From: Delphinus delphis
Taxonomy: Eukaryota > Chordata > Mammalia > Artiodactyla > Delphinidae
Reading direction: 5' to 3'
NCBI RefSeq assembly: GCF_949987515.2
Contig: NC_082683.1
Span: forward strand, 127,806,582-127,870,581
Length of the DNA: 64,000 nt
In this document: in pieces, positions 22,785-34,689 of the stretch
Layout of the letters: each line of letters starts with the position of its first letter
Numbering within the stretch: position 1 is the first letter of the stretch
Made by a program: the position numbers and the translations under genes
The notes under the pieces: model-generated
The model's database searches: none
What the model was told of the DNA's origin: nothing
Seen by the model: the letters and a program-made list of their open reading frames with translations, nothing else

Positions 22785-22935
22785 TGACACTAGTTGCTTA
22801 ACTGTAATTAATTCACTTGATCTGTCTGTTACATTTTGTCCATCTGTTAAAATGGGATGCTAACAACGTTTCTCATAGATGTTGTGAGGATTAAACAAGG
22901 AAATACATATCAGGCACTTAGAACATAAATTTCAA
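22785..22935 (+). repeat. MIR SINE fragment, sense
   Basis: The run ccatctgttaaaatgggatg, gttgtgaggattaaac and caggcacttagaac is the 3' half of MIR. Confidence 0.7.
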
Positions 22936-22987
22936 TAGTCATTTAATTTATTGTGCTTATCATGCACTTAGAATATAGCTAGGATTA

Positions 22988-23202
22988 GGGGCTTCCTTGG
23001 TGGCGCAGTGGTTGGGAGTCCGCCTACCAATGCAGCTGACGTGGGTTCGTGCCCCCGTCTGGGAGGATCACACGTGCCGCGGAGCGGCTGGGCCCGTCAG
23101 TCATGGCCGCCGAGCCTGCGCGTCTGGGGCCCGTGCTCCGCGACGGGAGAGGCCACAGCAGTGAGAGACCCGCGTACTGCAAAAAAAAAAAAAAAAAAAA
23201 AA
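22988..23202 (+). mobile_element. CHR-2 SINE, sense
   Basis: Runs from gggcttccttggtggcgcag to a pure A-run at 23181-23202, the short CHR-2 form. The flanks agctaggatt (22977-22986) and agctacgatt after the tail are an imperfect duplication. This copy carries several private changes (ccgcctaccaatgcagctga). Confidence 0.92.
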
Positions 23203-23214
23203 GCTACGATTCAA

Positions 23215-23973
23215 TAATTTTATTTAATTTATTCAGCAGATATTTAGAGTACTTACTATTTGCCAGATACTATTCTAGGACCTGGGGATACAACAGACAA
23301 AAATCCCTGCCCTCCTGACAGACCCGTGCTTTGGAAAAAAAATTAAAATAGGAAAAGGGAGCAGAGAACCTAGGAAATGGGTTGCAATGTAAAATAGGGT
23401 GGTTAGGAAACATGATGTTGGAGAAAATACGTGCAAGTGGTGAAGGTATGAATACACAGACTGCTGGGGAAAGAGCCTTTCTGGTAGAGAGAACAGTATA
23501 TGCAAAGACACCAAGGCAAGAGTATGCCTGGAGGCCAGTGGGCCTGGAATAGAATGAGAGAGAGTAGGAAGAGGTGAAGTTGGTACTAGAGACCTGCTTA
23601 AGATCTGAATGATACAATGACAGGCATAGAGAAGGGGGAACAGGAACATACCAGAGAAGGCTTCTTAGAGGGGAAGATAGACCTAGGAAATGAATGGACT
23701 ATGAAGAAGCGCATGGAAAAAGGAGAACATTCCTGTTAAGGGAAAGAACAGGAATGAGAGTGAAGGCACAGACAGTGGAGGAGGTACGTTTTGATTGCAT
23801 CTGAGTAGTCCGTCCAGAACAGAGGGTGAACAGTGGGAGAGGGAGGGACACAAGATTGGTTAAATAGAGTGGTATTGGATATTGGAGCACCCCGAAAGTT
23901 AGGCAGAGGACTTTTAGTTTCTCCTGATTAAAAAAAAAATGTTTCTAGTCAATAGAAACAAACCACTGATAAA
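23215..23973 (-). repeat. Ancient L2-type LINE segment, antisense, split by L1
   Basis: Starts with the reverse-complement L2 tail (attcagcagatatttagag, ccagatactattctaggacc, aaaaatccctgccctcctga). It continues with the purine-rich companion sequence (gggaaagagcctttctggta, aaagacaccaaggcaagag, gaatgagagagagtaggaag). Related sequence resumes right of the L1 at 25591-25650 (gtgtggagagaagg), so the L1 landed inside it. Confidence 0.55.
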
Positions 23974-25590
23974 ATCTTTTTTTAACATCTTTATTAGAGT
24001 ATAATTGCTTGACAATGGTGTGTTAGTTTCTGCTTTATAACAAAGTGAATCAGTTATACATATACATATGTTCCCATATCTCTTCCCTCTTGCATCTCCC
24101 TCCCTCCCACCCTCCCTATCCCACCCCTCTAGGTGGTCACAAAGCACCGAGCTGATCTCCCTGTGCTCTGCAGCTGCTTCCCACTAGCTATTTTACATTT
24201 GGTAGTGTATATATGTCCATGCCACTCTCTCACTTTGTCCCAGCTTATCCTTCCCCCTCCCCATGTCCTCAAGTCCATTCTCTAGTAGGTCTGCGTCTTT
24301 ATACCCATCCTGCCCCTAGTTTCTTCATGACCATTTTTTTTTTTTTTTTTTTTAGATTCCATATATATGTGCTAGCATACGGTATTTGATTTTCTGACTT
24401 ACTTCACTCTGTATGACAGACTCTAGGGCCATCCACCTCACTACAAATAACTCAATTTCATTTCTTTTTATGGCTGAGTAATATTCCATTGTATATATGT
24501 GCCACATCTTCTTTATCCATTCATCTGTCGATGGACACTTAGGTTGCTTCCATGTCCTGGCTATTGTAAATAGAGCTGCAGTGAACATTTTGGTCCATGA
24601 CTGTTTTTGAATTATGGTTTTCTCAGGGTATATTCCCAGTAGTGGGATTGCTGGGTCATATGGTAGTTCTATTTTTAGTTTTTTAGGGAACTTCCACACT
24701 GTTCTCCATAGTGGCTGTATCAATTTACATTCCCACCAACAATGCAAGAGGGTTCCCTTTTCTCCACACCTTCTCCAGCATTTATTGTTTGTAGATTTTT
24801 TGATGATGGCCATTCTGACTGGTGTGAGATGATATCTCATTGTAGTTTTGATTTGCATTTCTCTAGTGATTAATGATGTTGAGCATTCTTTCATGTGTTT
24901 GTTAGCAAGCTGTATATCTTCTTTGGGGAAACGTCTGTTTAGGTCTTCTGCCCATTTTTGGATTGGGTTGTTTGTTTCTTTGATATTGAGCTGCATGAGC
25001 TGCTTGTAAATTTTGGAGATTAATCCTTTGTCAGTTGCTTCATTTGCAAATATTTTCTCCCATTCTGAGGGTTGTCTTTTGGTCTTGTTTATGGTTTCCT
25101 TTGTTGTGCAAAAGCTTAAGTTTCATTAGGTCCCATTTGTTTATTTTTGTTTTTATTTCCCTTTCTCTAGGAGGTTGGTCAAAAAGGATCTTGCTGTGAT
25201 TTATGTCATAGAGTGTTCTGCCTATGTTTTCCTCTAAGAGTTTTATAGTGTCTGGCCTTACATTTAGGTCTTTAATCCATTTTGAGTTTATTTTTGTGTA
25301 TGGTGTTAGGGAGTGTTCTAATTTCATTCTTTTACGTGTAGCTGTCCAGTTTTCCTTGGACCACTTATTGAAGAGGCTGTCTTTTCTCCCTTGTATATTC
25401 TTGCTTCCTTTATCAAAAATAAGGTGACCATATGTGCGTGGGTTTATCTCTGGGCTTTCTATCCTGTTCCATTGATCTATCTTTCTGTTTTTGTGCCAGT
25501 ACCATACTGTCTTGATTACTGTAGCTTTGTAGTATAGTCTGAAGTCAGGGAGCCTGATTCCTCCAGCTCCGTTTTTCTTTCTCAAGAGGG
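23974..25590 (-). mobile_element. 5'-truncated L1: 3'-UTR and ORF2 C-terminal part
   Basis: About 1.6 kb of a fairly young cetartiodactyl L1 in antisense. The T-run at 23974-23982 and tagagtataattgcttgac mark its 3' end. Two minus-strand frames carry the ORF2p C-terminal region: 25606-25040 (188 codons, with [16 protein letters not shown] and [14 protein letters not shown], the segment after the reverse transcriptase) and 24996-24352 (214 codons, with the zinc-knuckle-like [19 protein letters not shown]). They differ by a frameshift and a stop near 25040. The endonuclease and RT domains are absent, so it is dead. No clear target-site duplication was found. Confidence 0.93.
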
Positions 25591-28260
25591 ATGTGAACCG
25601 GATCAATAAAGTATTGCTGGAATGGTGTGGAGAGAAGGTACACTATGTATCAGTCAAGAATAATGCTTCCCCTCTGCTCAGTGTTGGTCATATTTATTTG
25701 AGATATAATCCCATTTAATGTCCATATTCTAAGAGGTATGAAAAATTTGAGGAAGGTACCATAGATGAGCAACTAAAGTGATTCAGGGTTGGGATCTGGC
25801 AAGATGGAGGGAGGTCCAGGGGTGTAAGTTTAAGAAAGAAGGCATTGTTTTGACTGGGGAAGAAGCTTAAAATTGACTTAACTGCCTTTAAGTAAATTAG
25901 ATTTCAGTGTAAGAAGGATTTTCACCCACACTTCATCTTCTAAGGGAAAGTAAACAAAATAAATTAGTGTAAATTGCTACCAGAGACTTAGATTGAGCAA
26001 AAGAAAGAACTCCATGGAATCTATTGCTGTTAAACTCCAGGAGGTACTGATAAGTTATGGATTTTTTTCTCTGTGATTATCTTTTAAAATGAGATTTATT
26101 CATCTTGCTTGGATGATTGCTTACCCTGTTTCCTAAAAGCATGATTCTCTAAGGCAATATTTTGGCTGAAGTGTATTAGCAAAGGAATTGAAAAATTAGT
26201 TCTGTTTCCATCATTTTGTTAAATTTCTTGCTATTCATGTACTTCAAAGCATTCATTTGACAAATATATATTGGGCATGGACTTATGTTAGCAAATTTTT
26301 TTATAATGGTAGGAAACAGCAATACATGCAATTATTGTCCCTGGAAAACAATACATAATCTCTTGCCTAAACTTTGCTTCTGATTATTTATATGGAATTT
26401 TATGTAAAGAAAATACTTCAAAGCTTGTATAATATAATGGCATATCTGTTGTTGCTTGCTTATCAGCTTTCAGATTTCCCTAAGAGAATTCATGATTTGT
26501 AAGTTCAAAAAGTATCATTTTAGGTCACATAATAGACATAAGGCTGCTTTCCAAACATTTGGCAATAAATTCTGACCTCCTGATTAATGTTAGGTAGCTT
26601 AATGTAAGATGCTGTTATAGTAACAATTACTCAGAAACACAAATATGCAAAACAGATAAAATATGGCTTTCTTTTTTTTTTTTTAAAGATGGCTTTCTAA
26701 TGTATTTCTCCTGCTTTAAAAATACTCCAGTCAGGAGTGAGAAAGATACTTTTTAAAAAATATCTTTATATTTTTTGAATTTTGAACTGTATGAGTATAT
26801 TGCCCATTTAAAATGTTACCTTATAATATAAAAAAATATATTTTTAAATACTTCAGTTTTGTCTTAAAATTTCTTACAAATTCTTCTTTGAAACTGAAAA
26901 ACACATCAACATCCACAGAATAATTTAATCTATTTTAACCTATACTCAGATCATTGCATTAGAGTGTTACTCTTTTCATTGTTTTCAGGGCTTCAAGTAA
27001 GGTGGCCTGAATAATAGACATAGAGGACATTCTGAGAATGAATACCTGTCAAAGCTTTTAAATATTACTTTGATGGAGAAGCATGTATCTTTTTCAAGGC
27101 ACTTAACATAAGCAAGCATCTGGTAGGATTCTGTCTCTTCATGCAAACAGGTGTCCTTGAGACTTTATATTGAATTAACCACTTTTTCAAATAAGAAAAG
27201 AAAATACAGTTAGAAACAATTGAACAGTACCTCTCCTTTTTCTTATCATGATAAAGTGACAAGGGAGAGAACTGGTATTCTTTTTTCATTTCTTTAAAGT
27301 TTTTTTTTGTTGTTGTTGAGAACTTTCTATGTACCAAGAGAATAAAATACAAGTTAAAGCAATAGACAGTGTTAAGGGCTGTGTTCAGCTTAGGGTGCTA
27401 TTACTTGGTATTATGACTAGAGGACCAGAAATACCCAAATCCTCTGGAGACCACAGCAACCACTCCCCCCGTGGTTTCTGAAGAAGGAATAATGGCAAAG
27501 AAAAGCAAAATAACACCTCATTATTTCCTGGGGATTTGGCCCCAAACCCCAGCACAAAGAATGCTGGCCAGATGGGCCAGACCACCTATCTGGAGCAACT
27601 ACTTGAGGTGGTGAGGCCTAGCAGCTTCAAACCAAAGGAGGCCTCTTCTGTCCTAAAGTCCATACTGCATTTTTGCCTCTTATCACACTCCAACCACATG
27701 TAAGAAAGAATCAAGGGAGAGTGATGTGTTTGGGCCTGGGGGAAATGAACCTTGACCCTAAAGATGCCAAGCACAGGGGGAGGATGTAAACCCCTGGGAA
27801 AGCCGCGACTGTGTATGCTGCTGGGTTCCTGTTCACCCTTAAGCAAAAGTAGCCCAGTCTATCAAACCACAGCACCTTCTCCTCCTGGGGGTGGTGTGGG
27901 ACAAGTGGTGTGTGAGGAAGGTGGTGGGGAGAGTGGTCTTAAAGGGCACATTCTCCTAAAGGCAACAGGCTTGGCAATGCTGTTGGTGGTGGAAAGTAAA
28001 TGAGCCACGCTGCTGCTTTTGTTTCAAAGTCCAAGGCACACATCGCTCATGTTTATGCTAACAGCACATGCAACTCTTTGTCCTGAGGCTGAGGACTTGG
28101 AGGAAATGCAACCTTGTCATTTCAATCAAGTTTACAATGTAGGCTCATGATCTAGTTTCAGTGACTGGCCTTACAGTCTATCCAAGAAGCAATCTTAGTT
28201 AAGTCTGGTTATATGTAGGTATGTGTTAAAGACCTAACTGGTCTTTAACCAGGTTAATCT
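25591..28260. other. Unique intron sequence with GC-richer patch
   Basis: 25591-25650 continues the old L2-type element. The rest is AT-rich and unrecognised, except that 27380-28110 is clearly GC-richer (cctcctgggggtggtgtggg). There, open frames of 66-95 codons on both strands lack recognisable domains. It could be a regulatory patch. Confidence 0.4.
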
Positions 28261-28489
28261 TTCAAAAATACAGCTTTATTGGGTGAAGAATGGACAGGAA
28301 GTTTCTGTACTGTTTTTCCAGCTCTTAGGTAAGTCTAAAATTATCTCAATATAGAAAGATTTTTAAAAAGTAGAAAACGAAAGACCAAGACAATAATGTG
28401 TTTCAGGAAAAAAAAAATAGATGAAAGTGTATGTCTTTAAGGAAATAAAGATATTCTTATATGTTGAATATACAAAAAAAAATAGCTTT

Positions 28490-28980
28490 TATGGTAACGC
28501 ACTGCTCAAAAACTTTCAGTGACTTCCTGTAGTTTATAGAATGCAATTCAAACTCTTTAGCCTTAGAATTCAAAATCTCTTAACCTAAGCCCCAGTCTAC
28601 CTTCCCTGTAAAATAAGTTACTATCACCTACCCTAATCCAAATCCCTAGCCAAATTGGTCTCCTTGCTGACCTTCAGTGAGGATTTCCCTATAGGATGCC
28701 CTCCATCCTTCTAGCTCATGAAATCTACAACCCTGCAAGGTACCTAAAATCTCCCTTCTTCCAGGAAGCCTTCCCTAAATACCCTCAGCCCATGGTAATA
28801 CCTTGTTCTTCTGTACTCTTAAAGCAAATAATGCATTTAAAACTTTAATGCTTCTATTTATTAAAACTCCTTATTTTTAATGTCAGTTTTATGTGTATAT
28901 GTCTCATCTCTCTACTAGAATTTTTAAGCTGCTCAAAGTCAGGGCTTTATATATTTTTGGAATTCCCCACATTGCTCAGA
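28490..28980 (+). repeat. L2 3' region, sense
   Basis: The series actgctcaaaaactttcagt, acttcctgtagtttatagaa, ccttcttccaggaagccttc and ctactagaatttttaagctg follows the L2 3'-UTR order over nearly 500 bp. Confidence 0.75.
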
Positions 28981-28981
28981 A

Positions 28982-29055
28982 TATTTATTCATTCAATAAA
29001 CTTTTATCAATTACCTTTTATGTGCCAGGCACTGTGCTGGGTTCTGGGAAAACGA
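28982..29055 (-). repeat. L2 tail, antisense
   Basis: The run tattcattcaataaac and ttttatgtgccaggcactgt is the reverse-complement L2 terminus. It abuts a sense L2 fragment on each side. Confidence 0.75.
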
Positions 29056-29084
29056 AGCAAAGTTTAAATATTTAAATATTTCCT

Positions 29085-29335
29085 AAGGAAGCCTTTCTTG
29101 TTTCCCCCAGCCAGCTTAATCAGAGGGTCTCTCTTTTGGGCTCCCATTGCATCTTGCCTTTACTACTATCTTACTTAGAGGTATCATGCAGTGTCGTTTG
29201 TTAGATGGTGTGGCTGTCTCTTCCTCTAGACTGTGAGCACTTTAAGGATAGGCGCTCAGTCTTTTTTCATTGTATCCCTCATACTAAGAATAGTGAATGT
29301 AGTAGTGCTCAGTATATAGGCACTGAATGAGACAA
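29085..29335 (+). repeat. L2 3' region, sense
   Basis: The series ctaaggaagcctttcttgtt, ctagactgtgagcactttaa and ggataggcgctcagtc ends near gcactgaatgagac. Confidence 0.65.
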
Positions 29336-29664
29336 TTAGAAAGAAACTGCAGCTGAAGGTCGTGGTGGGATAGTTATGACTGAGGCCCTCACTTAAATAG
29401 GTCATTAGCTTTTAAGCAAGCTGCCTGAGAATCACATTCTTTGGATTTTTTTTGATACTCTCTTCAATCAATGTATAATTTTAGTCATGATGTATGCATC
29501 ATTACTAGCGTGCCTTATGACACAGAATTTACACACACAGTTATATGGATACGTCCGCCATCATAGTGGTCACTTTACAAATCTACAGATATACAAACTT
29601 TTTGAACTCCAGGAATGTGTGCTACCAACTAACTGTATAATAATCTCTAGCAACAGGTATCAAG

Positions 29665-29795
29665 TCAGCATTAGACCTGAATTCCTTGAAGGCAAGGAAT
29701 CCAATTTGGGTTTTAATCCATCTTTGTATCACAAATGTCTAACACAAGCCAGGTACCTAGAACAGAGTATGTGCTTAATAAATGTTTGTGGAAGC
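29665..29795 (+). repeat. L2 3' end, sense
   Basis: The series ttccttgaaggcaaggaatc, ccatctttgtatcac and gtgcttaataaatgtttgtg is a recognisable L2 terminus. Confidence 0.75.
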
Positions 29796-30559
29796 AATAA
29801 TATGAATAATTACAGTTCTTCTCCCCACCCTACATCATTTTTTCACTAGCCTTTTTAATCTCTTATGGTTTTATCAGAGCTGCTAAGAATGGAACTTACT
29901 GACTTGAATTTCCTTCTACTCTCCCTACTTTTGTGCTCTAAAATCCTGAAATGACTAAAAGTGGCAGCTCCGAGAATGAAAAGGAGCAAAAATCACTTTT
30001 GTGATCCGGGAATTCATTTTCAGATCTATATGAATGTCAAAGGATTGAGTTTTTAATTAGATGTTAAACTGAAAATTGCTCATTACTTACTAACAAAGAA
30101 AAACCTCATGATTCTTTTACGTAATTGGGGGTCCTCAATTATTTCTAGGAATAAACAGGCACATAGTTTAGAAGAATTTATCAAAGTCAATGTACTGAAA
30201 ATTTAAATCCAGCTACAGTTATTTAGCTCACATTGCTCCAAAATACCTCAAAAGAAGTTGAAGTAGAGAGACTCTAAGTTTTTAAACTTGTCTTGATAAC
30301 TCATATTACCACAGTAAGATTTTTTTTTTTTTTAAGTGCAATTTCCTGCAAAGTGGAGATTAATTCCTGATGCTTTGAGGGTTTGGGTTCTTCAGATAAA
30401 AGACTACAAAGGGAAAACATGAACATGCCATCTCCGGGAATAATTATACTCTTTAGATTTCATGGATGTTATACTGTTCCCCTGCACATTAGAACAGCTT
30501 TGCTCTATTTCAGTATAAAACAAACATTTCCTTATGGTATTAACCACCTATATGTTATA

Positions 30560-30625
30560 ATTCACTCTGCGATACCTTGCAGTGGGTGCTAGGTGAATAC
30601 TTATTGAATAAATGAATGTCTTTCC
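30560..30625 (+). repeat. Short L2 tail, sense
   Basis: The run gcagtgggtgctaggtgaat followed by acttattgaataaatgaatg resembles the last 60 bp of L2. Confidence 0.45.
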
Positions 30626-30805
30626 TGATTATTAGTTGTTGAATATGGCCTCCCTATCATTTTTTCCCAGTCTTGTCTTGAAAGGTTAACTATAATATAA
30701 AGGAAAAATAAGGAAGCACACCTTCTGTTTCCTCGTTATAGTCCATCACAGCTTCCTGTATGTATTAACACAGATGATAGAAGGAACCTTGCATATTTTT
30801 AACAA

Positions 30806-31200
30806 AAGTTTCAGTGATCATGGCAGGATGGATGCTTTAAACAGGGCAGAGTATATAGTTGTTCTATTATCAAGACAACTGCCTGATTGAGAACAGCTCT
30901 CTGGAAGAACTCCAAGTATGTGTCTGGATTACCACAGGGTGCTGGAGTCATTAGAATTGCTAATGAGCAACCAATGACCTGGCTGATCTCCACAAAGTAG
31001 TTGAAGTGTATGGGATCCCTGAGACATGACTTAGTTGAAAGTGTTCTCTTCCTGTTCTAGCCTTCTTTGCCTCATTGGAAGTATTAAATGCACAGCAGAT
31101 CTCTGCACAGGAAGCCCTAATGCAGACAGTAGGTTTGCAAGGTGTCCCCAGCCAACTCCACATGGGACAAGCCCTTTTCACAGTCTTATTGCTTGTAGAG
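30806..31200 (-). pseudogene. Possible decayed coding remnant, unidentified
   Basis: Two adjacent minus-strand frames (73 codons at 31181-30960 and 60 codons at 30993-30811) overlap in sequence and look more protein-like than most here. The second starts MEISQVIGCSLAILMTPAPC and has a plausible amphipathic run. I do not recognise the family. There is no poly(A) directly downstream on that strand and no clear duplication. A chance open frame is a real alternative. Confidence 0.18.
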
Positions 31201-32160
31201 ACCTGCCATGATGACCACTTATAGACATTTAAAAATCAGGTATCATTTATCAAGTTCTACAAGCCAAATTGCAATAAATGCAGGTGGATAAATCCACAAG
31301 TACGGGGCTTATGCTACTGCCCCAAGAGATGAAACTTGGTGTACATTTTGGGATGAATATGGTTTTTTGCATTTGAATTTCAAAAGTCTAGTGGCTCAAA
31401 TGTTTATAAGTGACTGATAAAAAGTCAGGGATGGTGAAAACAGTAGTAGTCTTTGCCTCTCTTTTCTGTTAAATGATTATTCCCTTAGTTCAGGTTTCAC
31501 CTAACTGACAAGGTTTCACCATATTATGTCTTGCTCAGTTATCATCACCATGAGACTTCTGTTACAAGACAGACTCCTTCCCTGTTTCTGCACTTTGTCT
31601 GGGGTGAAATTCTTTATCAAGTGGAATTTCCCTCCAAATACTTTTAAGAAAAAGAGTCTCTTTCAATTCTCCGTCAACCTGAGTGGGCTGAGGTTAGGCA
31701 CTCCCAGCGCTGAGTGGGTCAAACACTCCTTTACTTGCCCCTTGGGCTCTTAGTTGCTCAAAGTCCTATCTTCCTAGCTACATTTCCATGACTGCCTTTT
31801 CTCAGAAGAAAAATACTCTCTATGTTATTTTCACGAAATCATGAAGAATCATATAATCTTTTTGTTCTCTCATTTCAGCTTAAATCTTAGGAAAAACAAC
31901 TATTGCCTAAGGGTATTTAGTTTTCAAGTGGTTTAAATATTCGCTGACTTTTTGGCTTGTAAACTCTCTAAATGACCACTAATGCCAATAAGCCTTGTCC
32001 AAACTGTCCTTTAAAATATTCCAGTTAACTTGAGTCTTGGGGATAGAAAGTTAATCTGGAGATTGTTACCTTGATTTTTGGGATAAGAAGAAACTTAAGA
32101 AAGGTCTTACGTGACTTGAGAGAAAACTTCATGAATAAGCCTGACTTAGTAGAAACAGAG
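31201..32160. other. Unique intron sequence, nothing recognised
   Basis: AT-rich DNA without a recognised repeat, RNA gene or coding frame. Confidence 0.4.
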
Positions 32161-32164
32161 TATT

Positions 32165-32300
32165 TGCAGCTATGGACATAGACTCATATTATTCCATTTA
32201 CTGACTGGGTGACATTGGACTAGTTGTTATTTGATATGAACATCAGTTTCCATAACTGTGAAATTATTTGTGGTGATATTTAAATAAAATACCTGTAATT
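32165..32300 (+). repeat. MIR SINE, sense
   Basis: The run tactgactgggtgacattgg and catcagtttccataactgtg fits the MIR core, diverged. Confidence 0.55.
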
Positions 32301-32609
32301 TCTTTTCTTCTTTTAAAGAAATTTGACTTTCAGTTTTTATAGCATCAAAGAACTGAGAGCAAAATCCAGTAATACGTTGTTTTGTAGTATGAGAAGAAAA
32401 TTCCCTTGCAGCTCTGTTTATAAACTTAGTTGCATTTTTTTCTAAGTATGTTTAGGAAGCAGGTTTGGAAGGAGCTAGAAATCTGTGTAGTGCAAATTAG
32501 CTTCTGCATAAATGTTTTCAGAGGGGAAGGATTAGACAGCAGAAGAGTATCACATGAAGAGAAACTAGAGAGCTTTTTGGTTTTGTTCTATTTATGTTTA
32601 AATTCATAT

Positions 32610-32800
32610 ACATTAAGCATTTGATATATGTTAAATGCATTATTTTTTATGTCTTCATAATAAGTGTCTCAAGAGGAGGTACCATTAATATTCTCACTTG
32701 ATAGATGAGGAAACAGACTTGGGAGGTCAGGCACCTCACAGCTAATAAATGGCAAAGCTGCTATTTGAAAACAGGTGTGTTGGACTTGAGCTTTTAACAA
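32610..32800 (-). repeat. MIR SINE, antisense
   Basis: The run tagatgaggaaacagacttg and cacctcacagctaataaatg is the reverse-complement MIR core. It faces the next MIR tail-to-tail. Confidence 0.75.
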
Positions 32801-32814
32801 CTAATGGGGAGGGT

Positions 32815-33030
32815 AGAGGTGAATGGGGCTGACTCTGGAGCTAGGCTGCCATTACAAACTGTGAGACCTAGGGCCTTAATCTCTCTGCACCTCCTCAGTT
32901 TCATATCTGTAATGTGAATGAAAATAGGATTAAATTAGTTAATATATGTAAAGCTCATAACATAGCAGCTGGAATATGATAAGGACTTCATTGTTAATTG
33001 GTGGTTTCATTGTCAGTGTTATTATAATTA
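32815..33030 (+). repeat. MIR SINE, sense
   Basis: The series ctgactctggagctaggctg, gtgagacctagggccttaat and cacctcctcagtttcatatc is a clear MIR. Confidence 0.78.
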
Positions 33031-33612
33031 TTTTCTAAAGATGGTCACGTTGGGGTGATTTGTTTAGAATTCATTAATGGAACATCATAATGTTCTTGTT
33101 TGCTTCGGTTTTCTGGCAGAAAGAGCCATTTGAGTCTGGCCATCTACCCTCACATGAATTAATTCCTAGAGTCTGCATTTGAAGAAGCCTGGTGTATTAT
33201 ACCTTTTTTGTAACCAAAACATTAAAAAGGAAAATTGAATTTCTGAGTTACGAGGGATCTTGTCAAATCTGTCTTCATTTCACGCTAAACTAAAATTAGA
33301 AAAAGATCTAACAGGTGATATTTCTATACTGTTGGGAATATAATAATGTTATTATTCATCTGGAATTTTAACTTCTGCCCATCTTTGAATTCACAGTCTC
33401 TTTCTATATCCTGGTCTGGTATTTCTGTTCCTTTTCAACATAACTTCTGAGAAATAGAGGTTGATTAGTTTTGTGCCTCAAAGGACATACCTCCAATTGC
33501 TCTAATGAGTCCCAAAGAAGTTGTGAGGAACAGCACATAATTTCAAAGAGAAGAGAGTTTGTAAGTGGTAATGATTAACTAGTGATATTGATTCTTTCCC
33601 CTCATACTTATT
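33031..33612. other. Unique sequence, nothing recognised
   Basis: AT-rich DNA, no element or coding frame recognised. Confidence 0.4.
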
Positions 33613-33627
33613 CTGTATTATCTTCTT

Positions 33628-34033
33628 TTTTTTTTTAATGGAGTTTATTGAACAACTCTAAATATTTCATGGAAGGGAAATTCAAGCATTTAGCACCGTG
33701 GTAGCACAGCAAACACTGTAGAGGTCAATTTTTTTTTAATTAATTAATTTATTTTTGTCTGCGTTGGGTCTTCATTGCTGCACGTGGACTTCCTCTAGTT
33801 GCGGCGAGCGAGGGCTACTCTTTGTTGTGGTGCACGGGCTTCTCATTGCGGTGGCTTGTCTTTGTTGCAGAGCGCAGGCTCTAGGCGCGCGGGCTGTAGA
33901 GCGCAGGCTCAGTAGTTGTGGTGCACAGGCTTAGTTGCTGCGCAGCATGTGGGATCTTCCCAGACCAGGGATCGAACCCATGTTTCCTGCATTGGCAGGT
34001 GGATTCTTAACCACTGCGCCACCAGGGAAGTCC
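33628..34033 (-). mobile_element. Long CHR-2 SINE with 3'-transduced flank and second poly(A)
   Basis: The SINE proper (minus strand, 34033 to 33755) is a long CHR-2 form with A- and AATT-rich tail at 33729-33754. Beyond that tail lies 92 bp of non-SINE sequence (33637-33728) ending in AATAAA (minus strand of 33644-33649) and a second A-run (33628-33636). A perfect 15-bp duplication, ctgtattatcttctt, at 33613-33627 and 34034-34048 brackets the whole unit, so SINE and flank arrived together. This indicates read-through retrotransposition or retrocopying of an mRNA 3' end that contained a SINE. Confidence 0.85.
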
Positions 34034-34049
34034 CTGTATTATCTTCTTT

Positions 34050-34689
34050 ATTCAAGTTAAGCTATTTTGACTTCTGGAAACCTATAAATGATAGAACGAT
34101 TTTTTTCAGGTCAGTATGATCATGGTAGTGAATAATTTATTACTTTTTATTTAAACATAGAATTTAATGTTATATGATAAAGGTTTATAAGTAGAATATA
34201 AGACTGAGGTTACCTGAGTCAAAATTTACCACTTGGGGTGGGGTGTGACTATGTAGAAGGAAGAGAAATAAATTGGATATATATTTTTTCTGAAATTCTT
34301 ATTTATATGTCATTCTCCATTTAAAATGGTTGAGTAGAGGAGCTATATACTGTCTGTCAGTGCTCTGCAAGACCTCAGTACCAGCTTCTCCTTGGTGGCA
34401 AGTGAGGAGATGCAAACATATTTTGGAAAATGTACTCACTTCAACCTTAGACAGAAGAGTTGGGCTGATGACAGTATTGAGCAGTGTTTGTTAAATTGAC
34501 TTAACCAGTATTTATTGTAGAGTCATCTTGAGTTGTGCTGATTTCTGTATCCAGATGATAGATATAAATAGATAGGGTAGTGCACCCCCCAAAAAAAATC
34601 CTGTAAATAACAGTACTTGAGTCTTTATTCTCTCCATTGTAGAGGAAGGTTAAGAAGAGGGGATGTGGATTTGTATTCCAGACATAAGA
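34050..34689. other. Unique sequence, nothing recognised
   Basis: AT-rich DNA without a recognised repeat or coding frame. Confidence 0.4.

Noticed and set aside
23270..23649. Two overlapping minus-strand ORFs of 115 and 124 codons
   Set aside because: They run antisense through old purine-rich L2-type sequence; Leu/Ser/Pro-rich, no domain, explained by base composition.
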